From Symbiodinium natans (Eukaryota; Sar; Dinophyceae; Suessiales; Symbiodiniaceae): 64,000 nt of DNA. Location of the stretch: positions 378,001-442,000 of the forward strand of contig CAJNDS010002074.1 of assembly GCA_905221605.1 (NCBI GenBank), read 5' to 3'. Below the pieces are notes generated by a model that was not told where the DNA came from, searched no databases, and saw only the letters and a list, made by a program, of their open reading frames with translations. Within the stretch, counting starts at the first letter, position 1. The number at the start of each line of letters is the position of its first letter. Positions 11,087 to 30,539 of the stretch are shown here, in pieces. A program made the translations under genes and the position numbers.

Positions 11087-12386
11087 GCACTGGCCCCGAC
11101 AGTCTCTGAGGTTGTCGCCCGCTTGATGAGTGTCTTGGCGGCGTTTTGCGGGGACTCTGAGATCTTCGTGGCATCCCCTGCAGCCCAGAATCGGGCCCCT
11201 TCATTCTATATCACGTTCCAAAGCCCTTCAACCCCAAATCCTCCCAACTCACAGGCCTCAGTCGCTTGCAGTGGTTCTCAAGTCCTCCGAACCCGAATTT
11301 GGCAGACTGTCAATTCTCAAAATCTCCGAACCAACGTCAAGGCACCGACCTGTCGGGGCTCTGCCTGGACCGCCGCATGGTGCCCGAGCGCCTGCGGATC
11401 ACGCAGGCCTCAAGTCAGGGTTTTCAAGAGCAGGAGCTAGGCCCTGAGGGGACATGTTCTGTTTTCCCTTATATTCCCTTGTGTTTTCCCTTGTTGAGAA
11501 TTCTAAGGTAGGAATATCTTTCGGAGGGTTTTAAGGGCCATCCTAGGCGGCAGTTCTTGATAAGCCTGTGCGTTTCGTGGCCCGAAGCCCTGAAGGCCAC
11601 CCTGAATTTACCTGAGGGGTCTGGGGCTTCAGATGTTTAGCTCAGGGGCTGAGATGCCCAACTCCATTTTTTAGCACCTCCACACGAAAGTCACTAAACC
11701 CTGACTCTGAAACAGTAGCTCCCAAGCCTAAACCCTAAACCCTAAACCCTAAACCCTAAACCCTAAACCCTAAACCCTAAACCCTAAACCCTAAACCCTA
11801 AACCCTAAACCCTAAACCCTAAACCCTAAACCCTAAACCCTAAACCCTCAAACCTAAACCCTAAACCCTAAACCCTAAACCCTAAACCCTAAACCCTAAA
11901 CCCTAAACCCTAAACCCTAAACCCTAAACCCTAAACCCTAAACCCTAAACCCTAAACCCTAAACCCTAAACCCTAAACCCTAAACCCTAAACCCTACACC
12001 CTAAACCCTAACCAAGATCTGAGCGCCGCGGCCAGGCGCTCTTGTCCGCCCTGCGGCTGGTGCCCTGGTCCCCGAAGCGGCTGGGACGCCTTGAGGCTGT
12101 AGAAGCCCTCAGTGTGGTGTCACAAGAACTGAAACAAGGTTTAGGGTTTAGGGTTTAGGGTTCGGGGTTTAGGGTTTAGGGTTTAGGGCTTAGGGTTCAG
12201 GGTTTCGGGCTTTCGGGTGCCGAAAGGTCAGGGTGTTAATTCGGAGCAGCATCGACTCGTATTGCCCCAAGGCACGCCTGGATCTTCCCCGACTGGCATC
12301 AGCATCGCATGGCCTTCCTCTCCTGGGCGGGCAAGGAGTTTATACATACATACATACATACATACATACATACATACATACATACA

Positions 12387-12417
<31 letters not shown>

Positions 12418-13628
12418 GCATGTATATATATATATATATATATGTAAGATGTGTATATGTCTGTATCTGTATCTATCTATCTACATCTATCTACATCTAT
12501 CTTCATCTATCTTCATCCTATCTATATCTATCTATATCTATCTATATCTATCTATATCTATCTATATCCATCTATATCTATCTATATCCATCTATATCTA
12601 TCTATATCTATCTATATCCATCTATATCTATCTATATCTATCTATATCTGTCTATATCCGTCTATATCTATCTATATCCATCTACATCTATCTATATCTA
12701 TTTATATACACCTAGGTCTATCTGTAACACCTATGTCTATCTGTATTTGTATATATATGTATATATGTCTTACATATCTGCTTGTCCTTTTTGTTGCTCA
12801 TTGCTTGCCGAAATGCAGACACCCCAGTCTTAAGATCCTAAAGCCCTACCTAAGCCCCAATCCCGGACCATCCTTCCCTGAACTCTCAACCCTAAACCCT
12901 AAACCCTAAACCCTAAACCCTAAACCCTAAACCCTAAACCCTAAACCCTAAACCCTAAACCCTAAACCCTAAACCCTAAACCCTAAACCCTAAACCCTAA
13001 ACCCTACCCCCTGAATGGAAGGAGCTTGGCTTCGGCTCCTTCCTATGGGCCGACAGGGCGCGGCTCTCGGTGAGAGGTTGCGAGGTCTTACGGCGCAGTT
13101 CAGGGTTCATGGGGTTTAGGGTTTAGGGTTTAGGGTTTAGGGTTTAGGGTTTAGGGTTTAGGGTATAGGGTTCATAGTAATTCAGGGTTTGTAAGGCTTT
13201 ACCACGATGTTGGGAGCTTTGCGATGTAAGGTTTCGGAGTTTCGGTTTCAGGGGCCCTGCTTTGGATGGGATGTGCATGCAGCAACATCCTAAACCCTAC
13301 AAATCTGTAGCAAAGGGGTTCAGTCATAAAGCCCCGGAGCTCTGGGCCCTAATCCTCAAAACCCAATGCGTTCAGCCGCCGAGTAGAACTGCCGATCCGC
13401 CACGTGCTCATCTTGACCCTGAACTCTCTGCAACCCTAAACCCTAAACCCTAAACCCTAAACCCTAAACCCTAAACCCTAAACCCCAAACCCCAAGCCCT
13501 AAACCCTAACCCCTAAAACCGAATCCCTATAGACCCTAAACACTAAACCCTGTGCCGCATACATCGCCCCCTTGTTGAGCCACCGGCTGAGGTCCTTCCG
13601 TTCTTGCCCATTGAGCCGTGCTACCCTT
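11087..13628 (+). CDS. Unassigned exons
   Basis: Candidate exons: 11087-about 11160 (acceptor TCTAG, ALAPTVSEVVARLMSVLAA), 11342-about 11419 (DLSGLCLDRRMVPERLRITQ), 12017-12138 (acceptor CCAAG, QALLSALRLVPWSPKRLGRL, donor GTTTAGGG), 13022-13069 (ELGFGSFLWADRARLS, donor GTGAGA) and about 13597-13628 (VLPFLPIEPCYP, donor GTGAGT). Each has coding-like composition and plausible splice sites. Phases do not chain fully, so these may be parts of one or two genes. No family recognised. The donor of the 12017-12138 exon is the first telomere-repeat unit itself. Confidence 0.4.
11726..12012. repeat. Longest interstitial CCCTAAA tract
   Basis: About 285 bp, some 40 units, nearly perfect. Coding-like sequence on both sides shows it is internal, not a chromosome end. 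Confidence 0.95.
12340..12416. repeat. (ACAT)n microsatellite
   Basis: Tandem ACAT units, followed by a short (TA)n run. Spurious open frames cross it. Confidence 0.95.
12466..12720. repeat. (TCTATCTATA)n-type satellite
   Basis: About 250 bp of alternating TCTATCTATATC and TCCATCTATATC units with point variants. No coding signal beyond repeat-generated frames. Confidence 0.9.
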
Positions 13629-14262
13629 GTGAGTGCCAGTCTTCGTGAGGGCTCAGGCTTCCCGTTTCTGTTTTTTGTTTTCGGTGTTTAGGTGGGGGTT
13701 GCTCTGAATGAAGGTTCTTGTGTAGGTTTTTTGTTATAGCATCACCCCTGGGGGGAAAGCCCAAAGGATGCATGAGCCCGGGCACAGGAAACTTGGCATC
13801 TGAGCTTAAGAATTCGCGACGTGTACAGAGTTGCAGCTTTCTGCTGGTTGGTCCGCCCTCCTCCGACTATTCCTGAGGTGCCCTGAAACCCATCCTAAAC
13901 CCTTAACCCTAAATCCTAAATCCCAAACCCTAAACCCCTAACGCCTCACCCCTAAACCCTAAACCCTAAACCCTAAACCCTAAACCCTAAACCCTAAACC
14001 CTAAACCCTAAACCCTAAACCCTAAACCCTAAACCCTAAACCCTAAACGTTGCTTCAGTCAGAGGGGTGCTGCTAGAATTCGCCACAGTTCGCTCTTGGC
14101 CGCCAGCTGCACGGAATAAGGCGCTGGGGCGAAGTCCCAGCTTTTCCAAAGTGGCAGCTCGCCTTCTGACTTTCGGGGTTTAGGGTGTAGGGTTTAGGGG
14201 TTTAGGGGTTTAGGGTTTAGGGGTTTAGGGGTTTAGGGTTTAGGGTTTAGGGTGTTGGGTGT
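12888..14262. repeat. Series of telomere-type tracts
   Basis: CCCTAAA tracts at about 12888-13008, 13434-13550 and 13950-14048; TTTAGGG tracts at about 13108-13168 and 14175-14262. Orientation switches between neighbouring tracts. About 14060-14180 is an open GC-rich stretch (VRGVLLEFATVRSWPPAARN) that may be an exon. Confidence 0.85.
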
Positions 14263-14806
14263 AGAGCGACTTCGGTGCTGCAAGTCGGAATGTCTGGCTG
14301 CCTGTGCCTTGTGCGAGGTTCTGATGTGCAGAAGCCACGATGGGGGTGTTCTAAGTTCGGGTCCCTGTTCTTGGGCCAGTTTGAAGACCGGACGCAAGTC
14401 TGAAATCCATAGAACAACCCCACGCAAGACCTTGCAACCAAATCGTGCCCGTGTCGTTTTGCAGGAGGTGCACAGAGGTGCAGCTGCCGCACACGCCTCG
14501 ATTCAAAACAGATACCCCAAGCCCTAGCTAGCTTCACTATAGACCCTAAAGCTTACCTGAACCAACCATACCTGAACCCTGCTCCTGCCCCCGCTCAAGT
14601 CAACAACAGCGTTAACAGGAGGGCTGGGCTTTGGAGTTTGCATCAGCTGAGCTGCAGGCCGGCTCTTCAGCATGCTCTGGAGGGGGGGGTGTTGGTGTCC
14701 AGGGGGTTGGGGCAAGGATGTACATGCCAGTTTGATCCCTGAGCATGGGGGTCGACTTGTCACAGCTGGCGTGAGAGACTTCTTTCATCTTTTGGCCACT
14801 TGAGAG

Positions 14807-22486
<7,680 letters not shown>

Positions 22487-22524
22487 GTGGGCGGCATAGC
22501 ATCCAGGAAGGGCTTCAGGGGGCT

Positions 22525-22572
22525 TTAGGGTTTAGGGTTTAGGGTTTAGGGTTTAGGGTTTAGGGTTTAGGC
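22525..22572. repeat. Short TTTAGGG tract
   Basis: TTTAGGG units with GGGCTTCA on both sides (22510-22517 and 22574-22581), a possible short target duplication. A CCCTAAA tract lies at about 22360-22412. Confidence 0.6.
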
Positions 22573-22780
22573 TGGGCTTCACGGCTTGATGGCTTTAGGA
22601 TGGAGGATTGGCGTTGAAGGCCAGTTTTTTTTTTTTTTTTGGGGGGGTTTCTCGCTGTTGCAGTAGGTTGCTTCGGGTTTGAGATTCAGGGTTCGGGGTT
22701 TCTGTTTCCGGGCTGCTTCCACTTCTTCCTGGGTAAGGGTCAATATCATGGTCATTGCCCTTGTTGTCAAGCTTCTGACT

Positions 22781-22929
22781 GTTTCAACTTTGTTTCACTT
22801 TGTTTCACTTTGTTTCACTTTGTTTCACTTTGTTTCACTTTGTTTCACTTTGTTTCACTTTGTTTCACTTTGTTTCACTTTGTTTCACTTTGTTTCACTT
22901 TGTTTCACTTTGTTTCACTTTGTTTCACT
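22781..22929 (+). repeat. (TTTCACTTTG)n minisatellite
   Basis: About 14 copies of a 10-base unit, nearly perfect. No spacers, so not a CRISPR array. Confidence 0.95.
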
Positions 22930-23261
22930 GTCATCATCACGATCGGTATCAGGATCACGGTCATTATCCTTGCATTATCATGATTCAATGCTACTGTGAT
23001 TTGAGTATTATCCGTACTACTCGTATTCATATTCTGCTGTTACCATCATCCCCAAGTCTTCTCGTTCTTCTGACCAGAAGAGCTCTGAGATGCTGATGCC
23101 TTGGACTGAGGCCTTGGGATTGCCGTACTGTCCCTGGGTATCGGCAGGCGCCCTGCAAGGGCTGAGAGGGGAGCCTCGTGTGACCTGGGGCACCGCTTCG
23201 ATCAGAACTCCAAGAAGGCTCGCAAGAGTAATTAGGCGCTTGCTTTCGCTACCCATCGTCT

Positions 23262-23500
23262 TTCGGTCGAAAGAGCTGAGCGAGATGCTGCATCTGCCTA
23301 ATAGTCGTCATTTGAGTCATTCGCGCAGCATTCTTGGCCGAGAAGATCTGACCGCCCCGAAGTGGGAAAGCATGGCACGCCCACGTTGGGTCGGTCCCAA
23401 ACCCTGTTTGCCCTTGATTGGCACAATTAGGGGAGCCTACCATAGATGAACCCCAAGCATAGCATTTAAGGTTTAGGGGTTTACCCATCCATTGAAGCTT
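23262..23500 (+). repeat. Dispersed repeat X, copy 1
   Basis: Shares GAGATGCTGCATCTGCC, GCGCAGCATTCTTGGCCGAG and CCCCGAAGTGNGAAAGC with 28755-28960, and CACAATTARGGGARCCTACC plus ATGAACCNCAAGCATAGCA with 30540-30640. Probably an old mobile or duplicated sequence; no protein recognised. Confidence 0.65.
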
Positions 23501-23765
23501 TATTGTTATCCCCAAGGTTACAAGAAGAACGTAATGATGGTGGTGCCACTGGCAATGGCCAGGGTGATCGTAGTAATGATAGTAGTCTTAATTCGCGGCC
23601 CTCGCAAAGGAACGGAAAGAGCTCCTTCTGAAGTGTTTTGCATCTTGCAGTGTTTGGGTTGTGCCGTGTGTGCCTTCCGTAACAGCGACAACTCCGAAGC
23701 TCGGCAGGTCAGGGCCAAGAGTCGACACCATCCACGGCCAGGCAGTTGTGGCCATTGGGTTTTGC

Positions 23766-24270
23766 TGTTTAGGGTTTAGGGTTTAGGGTTTAGGGTTTAG
23801 GGTTTAGGGTTTAGGGTTTAGGGTTTAGGGTTTAGGGTTTAGGGTTTAGGGTTTAGGGCTAGGGGGTTAGCATCTTTGGTAGACAGCAAAGAAAGTCGCA
23901 CCTGAGGTGTGGCAGCAGGGCGAAGCCCGAATCCCTAAATGCCCAACCCCAAAACTCCTAACCCCCAAGCCCTCTACCCTAAACCCTAAACCCTAAACCC
24001 TAAACTTTAAACCCTAAACCCCAAACCCCAAACCCTAAACCCTAACCCCTCCTTGTGCCAGGCTGGCAGATCCAGCCTTGAAGCGCCACTTGGAACAGCT
24101 GGGACTCCCAGAGACAGCTTCGGCCGAGGACGCTGGGGTTGTGGGTTTAGGGTTGAGGGTTGAGGGTTGAGGGTGTAGGGTGTAGGGTTTAGGGTTCAGG
24201 GTTTAAGGTTCAGGGTTTAGGGTGTAGGGTTTCGGGTTTAGGGTTTAGGCTTTGGGGTTTAGGGTTTAGG
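23766..24270. repeat. Telomere-type tracts, both orientations
   Basis: TTTAGGG at about 23766-23870, CCCTAAA at about 23965-24050 and degenerate TTTAGGG/TTGAGGG at about 24145-24270; the exon 24062-24137 lies between the last two. Confidence 0.85.
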
Positions 24271-26523
24271 GGGTTTCGGGACTTGAGGTCTTGAGGGTTC
24301 AGGGTTTGGTGCGTCGGTTTAGTGTTCAGGGTTAGGATCTAGGGTTAGGGCGTAACCAGTGCGTCTCTAGGTTTCAAGTTTTGCGGCCTTAGTGTTTAGG
24401 ACAGTCGTTCTGAGGGTAGCGAAAAAGGGAGGGCGCAGCCCGTTGCGAAGTGGAGGCTGGCTCTCAGCAGCTCTTGCTTTCACCGATGCGGTTGCTTGCC
24501 ACCACTCCCGGCTGAAGCTCGAGACCCTAACCGCCCCACCCGTAACCCTGAACCCTACACTTTGCCTATCCCGAACCGCCCCAAACACTGAATCCCCGGA
24601 CTGAGAGGAGATCCGGCAGGGCTTCCGGAGATTGGCCCTGAGGCCCAGATTCCCCTAAAAACCCCTGAACCCCTACGTTTCGGGGCTTCAAGGGCTTCAA
24701 GGGCTTCCGGGGCGGGACTTGGGTCGGGATTCAGGGTCTTAGGCTTCAGCTCGGCTCTTGTCAAACAAGGCTTTGGGGGGATGAAGGGCCCGGCCCAGTG
24801 CGACGCGATCGTCGTAGGGTTGGTGGATGTACCTGCCCTTCGTAGGCCGCGTGAGTCTGGGGAAGCCAAGTTATCAGAGAAGCACGGGGGGCATGTCGGC
24901 ACATCCACCTTTTCTTTTCTTCAATCACCTCTTTGCCTTTCCTGCTCCTGTTTCGGCTGCACATCGCTGCTTGCAGAGGTAGAGTGCATTGGGGCGTCTG
25001 CCCTGGTTACGGGCGATCGCAGTTGCCGTTCGCAGGGACATGGCCAGCTGCAAGCTCGAGAGCATGACGCGCCATTTTCTCGTGTCATAGTCAGCACCCT
25101 CGTTCGAAACACATCTAAACCCCTCTGAGCCGACATGAGCCCTAAACCCTGCCTCCCAAACTCCTCGCGCGCGACTGAATCCGGACGGCCAGGTATCATC
25201 CAGACAAGAACAGTGAGAAGGCCACGGAGCCTTAAGCCCTAAACCCTAAACCCTCAACCCTAAACCCTTAACCCTAAACCCTAAACTCCCTAAACCCTAA
25301 ACCTGGAAAACCCTTTCTGCAATCTTCCTGTCGAACTTTGCGGGGCCAGTGGGCTTGGGGAGCTTCTTGGCCCGGGAGAGGTTCCTAACAGTGCTCGGCT
25401 GCTTTACACGGGTGTGGGAGGTTAACGTCCGGCATTTTACGATTTCGGGGGCGGGGTGGGGGGGGGGATGGGTGGGGGGGGGTTAGAGGGTGTAGGGTTT
25501 AGGGTTTAAAGAAAGGGGCCGCTTTATAGTCAGGACCTCAAAAGGAACCACAACTTCGAGATTTGTCCATGTGGGGTTTGGGGTTCAGGGCTGAGGAATC
25601 TCCATATCCCGAAGTCCTACACCCTCGCAATGGAACTCCAACTGCCTTTGCAGGATGTCGGAAAGGCGACCGAGGCACATCCTGTCTTTTTATTATCAGA
25701 ACCTGGGTTTTAGGGGATTTAAAGTTGTAGGGTGTTGGGGTTCTTAGGGTTTTGGGGTTTTAGGGTTTTAGCGTTTTTAGGGTTTTGGGGTTTTAGGGTT
25801 TCAGGGTTTTAGGGTTTTAGGGTATTAGGGGGCGTCACTGTCATCCGCTAGGGTGCAGGTGCCTCTGGGCTTTGGTTTTACGGCGGTTCAGGGTTGAGGC
25901 TTCAGCGCTGTGGCTGGCTCAAATGGACTGTTTTTTTGCTCCAGTTTCGATGTGTTGAGGTCTGGGAAGGCAGGGCCAGCGCAGAAGACCAGTAGGATGT
26001 AGTCGACAGACTCCGAAAGACCAGGCATGGATCACAAAGGGCATGCGAAGACTTCGGGGAGGCTTCGGTCGTGCTCAGAACTGGAAGCCACGGAGCCCAA
26101 AAGACCCCTTCAACCTTCTCAGCCTATTTCCAGCCCCGGCAGATGACGACGATGATGCTTATTGTTGCTATTACTGTTCCTCTTTCTTTCCTATATATAT
26201 ATATATATATTACCATTGCCATGTATCCCTGCTATTGCCATTGCCATGTATCCCTGCTAAAACAAAGGAATGTTGCGATTGCTTTTGCTGCTTCTGCTGT
26301 CATTACTACTTCTCTTACAATTGCCATCGCTTCTTGCCAGTACTCTTGCTACTACCAGTGCTGTCTTCATTGGTAAGACTATTGCTCTTCGAATTGGATT
26401 ATCAATGAGTTAAGTAAGATTGATGGAACAGGCCCAGTTCTGAGTTCTGACAAGCACCTTGCGCAGGCGTTCCAGCGCATCAGCGGGGCCTACGCAGCAC
26501 TGAAGGAGGCGCTCGGAGAATGA
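24062..26523 (+). CDS. Multi-exon gene with defined C-terminus, unassigned
   Basis: Exons: 24062-24137 (acceptor GCCAG, LADPALKRHLEQLGLPE, donor GTTGTG), 24799-24850 (CDAIVVGLVDVPALRRP, donor GTGAGT), 24977-about 25037 (VECIGASALVTGDRSCRS), 25654-about 25707 (acceptor TGCAG, DVGKATEAHPVFLLSEPG) and 26467-26523 (acceptor GCGCAG, AFQRISGAYAALKEALGE then TGA). The phases of the first three join (0, then 1). The C-terminal AFQRIxxAYAALKEA resembles helix III of a J-domain, but no HPD motif is visible, so I do not call a DnaJ protein. An open stretch at about 25320-25400 (FLSNFAGPVGLGSFLARE) may be another exon. Confidence 0.45.
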
Positions 26524-26869
26524 GGACAGGGGGCCAAAGGGCCAACCCTTAAATCGGTTTAGGGTCCAGAGGGCTTTAAATCGCCTCAAGGGGCCAAACT
26601 CTTACCCGAAGCCCCAAACCCAAAACTCCTAAACCCTAAACCCTAAACCCTAAGCCCCCAAAAGCCTAAACCCTAGATCGAAGGAGGACCGGACGGGGTC
26701 CCTGAAGGGCCATGGCGGCGAAGGCAGAGGGTCCTTGGGGCCTGGCGTGTTGCAGGGTTTAGGGTTTAGGGTTCAGGGTTCAGGGTTTAGGGACAGGCGG
26801 GAGCGCCCTTAACAACATCACAGTGGTGCTGAACCGGTTTGGTTGTTCTGGCTTCGAACATTGCCGCAG

Positions 26870-26917
26870 GCGAAGCACGTGCGCTACCAGCAGATGCGGC
26901 AGGCACGTGGCCCAGGG
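26870..26917 (+). CDS. Single small exon
   Basis: 48 bp, 16 codons, phase 0-0, acceptor GCCGCAG and donor GTAAAG: AKHVRYQQMRQARGPG. Strong splice sites but no family. Confidence 0.4.
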
Positions 26918-26989
26918 GTAAAGTGACAAAAGACTTCACATGTCACGTGCTCTACAGCAAGGCCATCCCTCCATGGCGCCTTCGCGATG

Positions 26990-28750
26990 TACTGCAAGCG
27001 GACGGGCCTGGGCAGGCGCTCGATTAACAATATTCGGCATCAGAGTCGAGCCATTCAGGGCTGTGCGGCATGGCGATGTCAGGTACTACCAGCGCAGGCC
27101 ACACATGGGAGTCAATCCAATCATGTGGCAACCGTGGCATGCGCTTTGAGATTGTATAGTATAGCTCTTTGAGAAGATTCGCACATCAAGAGGCATGGTT
27201 TTGCAAGAGGTCCTCAACCCCAGCTAGACAAGTAGCGCAGCAACCCACCATAGCAGCCCCGTGGTTAACGTGCCCATACAGCCCAAGTTCGGAAGCTCGA
27301 TCGGTATCTCTTGGTTAGCCGGTCTCTTTACGTCTCATGTGATTGCATCCTCATAACTCGATTAGAAAAGCAAGGAGACACGAAAAAACATGCAATTCAC
27401 TTTTGGATTCTTGGTTTTTCTCTCTTATAAGTCTATCTGTTTGAGTTTTTTATCTGTAGCAAATGATGTTGAATACCCAGTTTCCACTTCGCGTTCTTGC
27501 ATTCTGCATTCGTTGTCCGGATCCGTGATGCCTTTACTATACAACTGTATTGATCCATGTAAATTCGAACCCATTTTCGTTTCAATTGCGTTGTGGGATA
27601 CAGGAAGTCAGGGTCAGTTGCCAAGTGTGTGGATGTTGCAAAGGCTCGAATACAAATCAGCCCACAGCAGGCGATGCAGGAGCACGATTGCATCCCCATG
27701 TTCGAGCAGGCCGGAACTGCGGTCTTGTGAGCAGGGTGCTCAGAAGGAGGATGCCTGCGTAGGTGGCCTTCTTTTGCTTCCAGATTTGCGTTGAAGTGGC
27801 GCGCCTCCTCCAAGCTCCCCCTGTTTGCATCCTTTGAGACCTCTTAAGGTTCGAGCAGAGGAGAATCTTCGAGTCTGCTTGAGCTCACGAGGAGGTGCCG
27901 GGAATGAAGACGTATGTCACCATTTCTCTGCTGCGCCACACTGCTCGGAAGATCTCGGAAGCTCTGAGTTATCAGAGCCGGGCGGCCCGACGCCGATCGT
28001 AAGGGCGTCTTGAGAGAGACTTGATACCACCTTGCTTGAAGGTTTAGAGATGCAAAACCTACGTGCTACTGTAGGAGGCCTTCAGGTAGCTGTATGCAGC
28101 TGTGACTCATGCAGGCTCTTCTCGAAGAGAGGCCGGCAGACGATGAACGGCATCAGTGAAGACGGAGCCTCGATTCACCAAGGACACTTCTTTTCAAAGA
28201 GCAGTTGTGCTGTCTAGCTTGTAGCCGCAAGAAGCAACAAGCTCGATTTGAAGGGTGCGATTGCATCGCTCATCGTCATAGTGACAGGAAGAGACCGCAC
28301 TTGTGTTGCTGTGAACACTTGTAGATTTCGAGAAGTTTGTCAGCTCGCGCTGTGATCTCTTCGACAAGAACAAAGGTCGCTGCGGCGCTCGATGCTGTGG
28401 AGGCATCCCTGACTTGCTGAGCACCTCAGTGCCACACTGACGCGATCTGCTGGAAGCTTTCAAAATCCAGGCTTCGTTTCTTGGCTGTCCGCCTATGAGG
28501 ATTCTGCTGCATCTGAGAGTAGGAAGGGGGACCCAAAGTTCTGAACCCCCCCCCCCCCCCCTTCCCCGCTGATTTCATGGCGTCTCCACCATCGACGCAT
28601 CAGCCTCCGACATTGCTCAAGTAGTGCGTCCGCTTGCCAGGGCGACTGAGGATTACCAATTTTTGTCCCTTTTGCAGAACCCTTGGCAAACAAGCCTATC
28701 AACTTTCCAGAACATGCCGAATCAATCGGCCCCTAGAAGATGGCCCGCAG
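26990..28750. other. No supported gene; telomere-repeat-free
   Basis: No convincing exons on either strand; open frames are short and of mixed composition. A C-run lies at about 28547-28562. The lack of CCCTAAA/TTTAGGG units contrasts with both flanks. Confidence 0.4.
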
Positions 28751-28754
28751 CAGA

Positions 28755-28960
28755 GTTCGTACCTATTGTATTTCGGTTGACAGAGCTTGGCGAGATGCTG
28801 CATCTGCCCCATAATCGTTCTTTGATAATCGGAAGAGAATGACGGTCATTAGCGCAGCATTCTTGGCCGAGAAGGTCCGATCTGCCCCGAAGTGTGAAAG
28901 CATGGCACGCCCGTGTTCTCGTGCCGTGTGCCAACACTGCGGCCTTCGAGTCGGGCTGTT
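28755..28960 (+). repeat. Dispersed repeat X, copy 2
   Basis: Matches copy 1 for about 170 bp and then shares CGTGTTCTCGTGCCGTGTGC and GCGGCCTTCGAGT with 29398-29528. Confidence 0.7.
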
Positions 28961-28968
28961 CGGCGTGA

Positions 28969-29025
28969 ATGGCTTTGGCTTCAGTCGGAGAAGACAATGT
29001 CTTCTCCGACTGAAGCCGAAGCCAT
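28969..29025. repeat. Snap-back palindrome 1
   Basis: About 27-bp arms (GGCTTCAGTCGGAGAAGACA and reverse complement) with one mismatch. The paralogous sequence at 29752 lacks the inverted arm. Confidence 0.85.
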
Positions 29026-29285
29026 GTGAGGCCCGCTGCGCTGCAGCTGCTGCCCAAGAGATGCCCCTTCCGATCCAACCGATCGAACCCGGCGTCTGTG
29101 AAGCTGCCAAGCTTCTTGTGTCAAAAGTAGACGTGGGCATGGATGTGGAGATACTGCACGAAAACGACTTAGTCTGCTTCTTGTATAATACAAAAAGCGG
29201 ACAAAGTCGTTTTCTTGTAGTATCTCCAGAGATGGAGGGTGCTGCTGGCGGCAGACCAAGGCATAGCGCGCGAGGTCACTTCGGG
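29026..29285 (+). pseudogene. Duplicated coding-like unit, copy 1
   Basis: Paralog of 29764-29990. Shared reading: EARCAAAAAQEMP, EAAKLLVSKVDVGMDVEILH, then EMEG...; the family is unknown. Copy 1 is broken by palindrome 2. The A-rich and P-rich N-terminal part precedes a folded-looking segment. Confidence 0.45.
29146..29228. repeat. Snap-back palindrome 2
   Basis: About 39-bp imperfect arms meeting at TATAATA near 29187. The right arm is an inverted copy of the preceding coding-like sequence (ACTGCACGAAAACGACTT) and is absent from the paralog at 29890. Confidence 0.85.
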
Positions 29286-29397
29286 GAGCCTTGACCGTAG
29301 CTCGTAGGGGGGTTGATTCATATTTATGGACACGTTACATGACACAGGGCGGACAGCAAGGCCATGACTAAGGCAGGTAACTGCTTGCGGCAGTTTT

Positions 29398-29528
29398 GCA
29401 CAGAGGCGCAGCATTCTCTTTCAAGAAGATCTGACCGCCCCGAAGTGGGAAAGCGTGGCACGCCCGTGTTCTCGTGCCGTGTGCCAACACTGCGGCCTTC
29501 GAGTTGGGCTGTTCGGGGTAAATGGTTT
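29398..29528 (+). repeat. Dispersed repeat X, copy 3
   Basis: Matches copy 2 over about 115 bp (GCGCAGCATTCT..., CCCCGAAGTGGGAAAGC, CGTGTTCTCGTGCCGTGTGC). Confidence 0.7.
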
Positions 29529-29638
29529 CTGAGTAGCTGAGTGAGTACACTTTACACTTTTTGGGATACTATAATCCCCTATAGAACTGAGAAGTGTACA
29601 TTTTTTGGGGGGCTTATGAACTCAGCAACTAAGGTTTC

Positions 29639-29670
29639 GGCTTCAGTCGGAGAAGACACGAGGCCCGCTG

Positions 29671-29710
<40 letters not shown>

Positions 29711-29990
29711 CAAGAAATGCCCGGGGCCGGGGGCATTTCATTTTTTTGGCTTCAGTCGGAGAAGACATGAGGCCCGCTGCGCTGCTGCTGCTGCGCAAGA
29801 GATGCCCCAGGCCCCAGCTCCGATCCAACCCGGCGTCCTTGAAGCTGCCAAGCTTCTTGTGTCAAAAGTAGACGTGGGCATGGATGTGGAGATACTGCAC
29901 GAAAACGACTTATTCCGCTTCTTGTACTTTTCGCAGAAAGAGATGGAGGGGCTGCTGGCGGCAGACCACGCCATAGTGCACGAGGTCATG
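29639..29990 (+). CDS. Duplicated coding-like unit, copies 2 and 3
   Basis: TTCAGTCGGAGAAGACA...GAGGCCCGCTGCGCTGC occurs at 29641 and again at 29752; the first is followed by a (CTG)n run (about 29674-29710). The second continues as EAAKLLVSKVDVGMDVEILH then EMEGLLAADHAIVHEVMDLA. The frame stays open to 30113. Function unknown. No splice sites are evident, so it may be a retrocopy or part of a repeat. Confidence 0.35.
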
Positions 29991-30136
29991 GATCTGGCCA
30001 TCGTCACGTGGAAGCCGGGGGGCCGGCCAGGTGCGCAGGTTAAGCCGGCCTTGGCCGTGGGGTCAGGAAAAAACACACTGTCCAGACACGTCCTCGGTGT
30101 CACGAGACGATGAAGCAAGACATTGCATCGACCTCC

Positions 30137-30320
30137 TTGCCGACAACCTCCCCAACTACATCGATACGGATGAGATGGTAGGCCTTGGGAAAATTTCAAG
30201 GCCATCGCCGTGGAACGCCGTTTCACATTTGAAGCAACGTTCCACGGCGATGGCCTTAATATCTTCCCCAAAGCCTACCATGTCATCTGTATCGATGTAC
30301 TTTGGGAGGTTGTCGGACAA
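30137..30320. repeat. Snap-back palindrome 3 (~90-bp arms)
   Basis: The left arm starts TTGCCGACAACCTCCCCAAC; the right arm ends with its complement (GGGAGGTTGTCGGACAA). Arms match through GGCCATCGCCGTGGAACG with scattered substitutions, nearly to the centre. Read outward from the left, the arm is coding-like (DNLPNYIDTDEMVGLG). Confidence 0.9.
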
Positions 30321-30539
30321 TAAGCGTGGCAGCCTACGGCGGCGGGTGGGCCTTGTGCTTTCCAAGATAGCGCATGGCGGTGTCACCACCCGATCATCCT
30401 TGTGAGGAGCTCACATGTTGGGTCGGGCCTATGCTGGCTGATGGTTTCGCAAACAGGGAGGCGCTGCGCAAGCCGAAAACCTGGGCTGTGCAAGCGCCTG
30501 GTTTGTTGAGGCTTGTTGAAGTTGGGCCAAGGCTGAAGC

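Noticed and set aside
11726-12012. Chromosome end
   Set aside because: The longest telomere tract has coding-like sequence on both sides, and tracts of both orientations are spread through the whole window, so these are interstitial.
12233-12909. Overlapping Tyr/Ile/Ser-rich ORFs
   Set aside because: Generated by ACAT and CTATCTATAT repeats.
22781-22929. CRISPR array
   Set aside because: A plain 10-base tandem repeat without spacers, in eukaryotic sequence.
26043-26408. 121-codon ORF
   Set aside because: Composition shifts to Tyr/Cys/His repeats from a (TA)n and pyrimidine-rich intron; no splice or family support.
29738-30271. 177-codon minus-strand ORF
   Set aside because: Crosses a palindrome and the complement of the duplicated unit; the plus-strand reading is the one shared by the paralogous copies.
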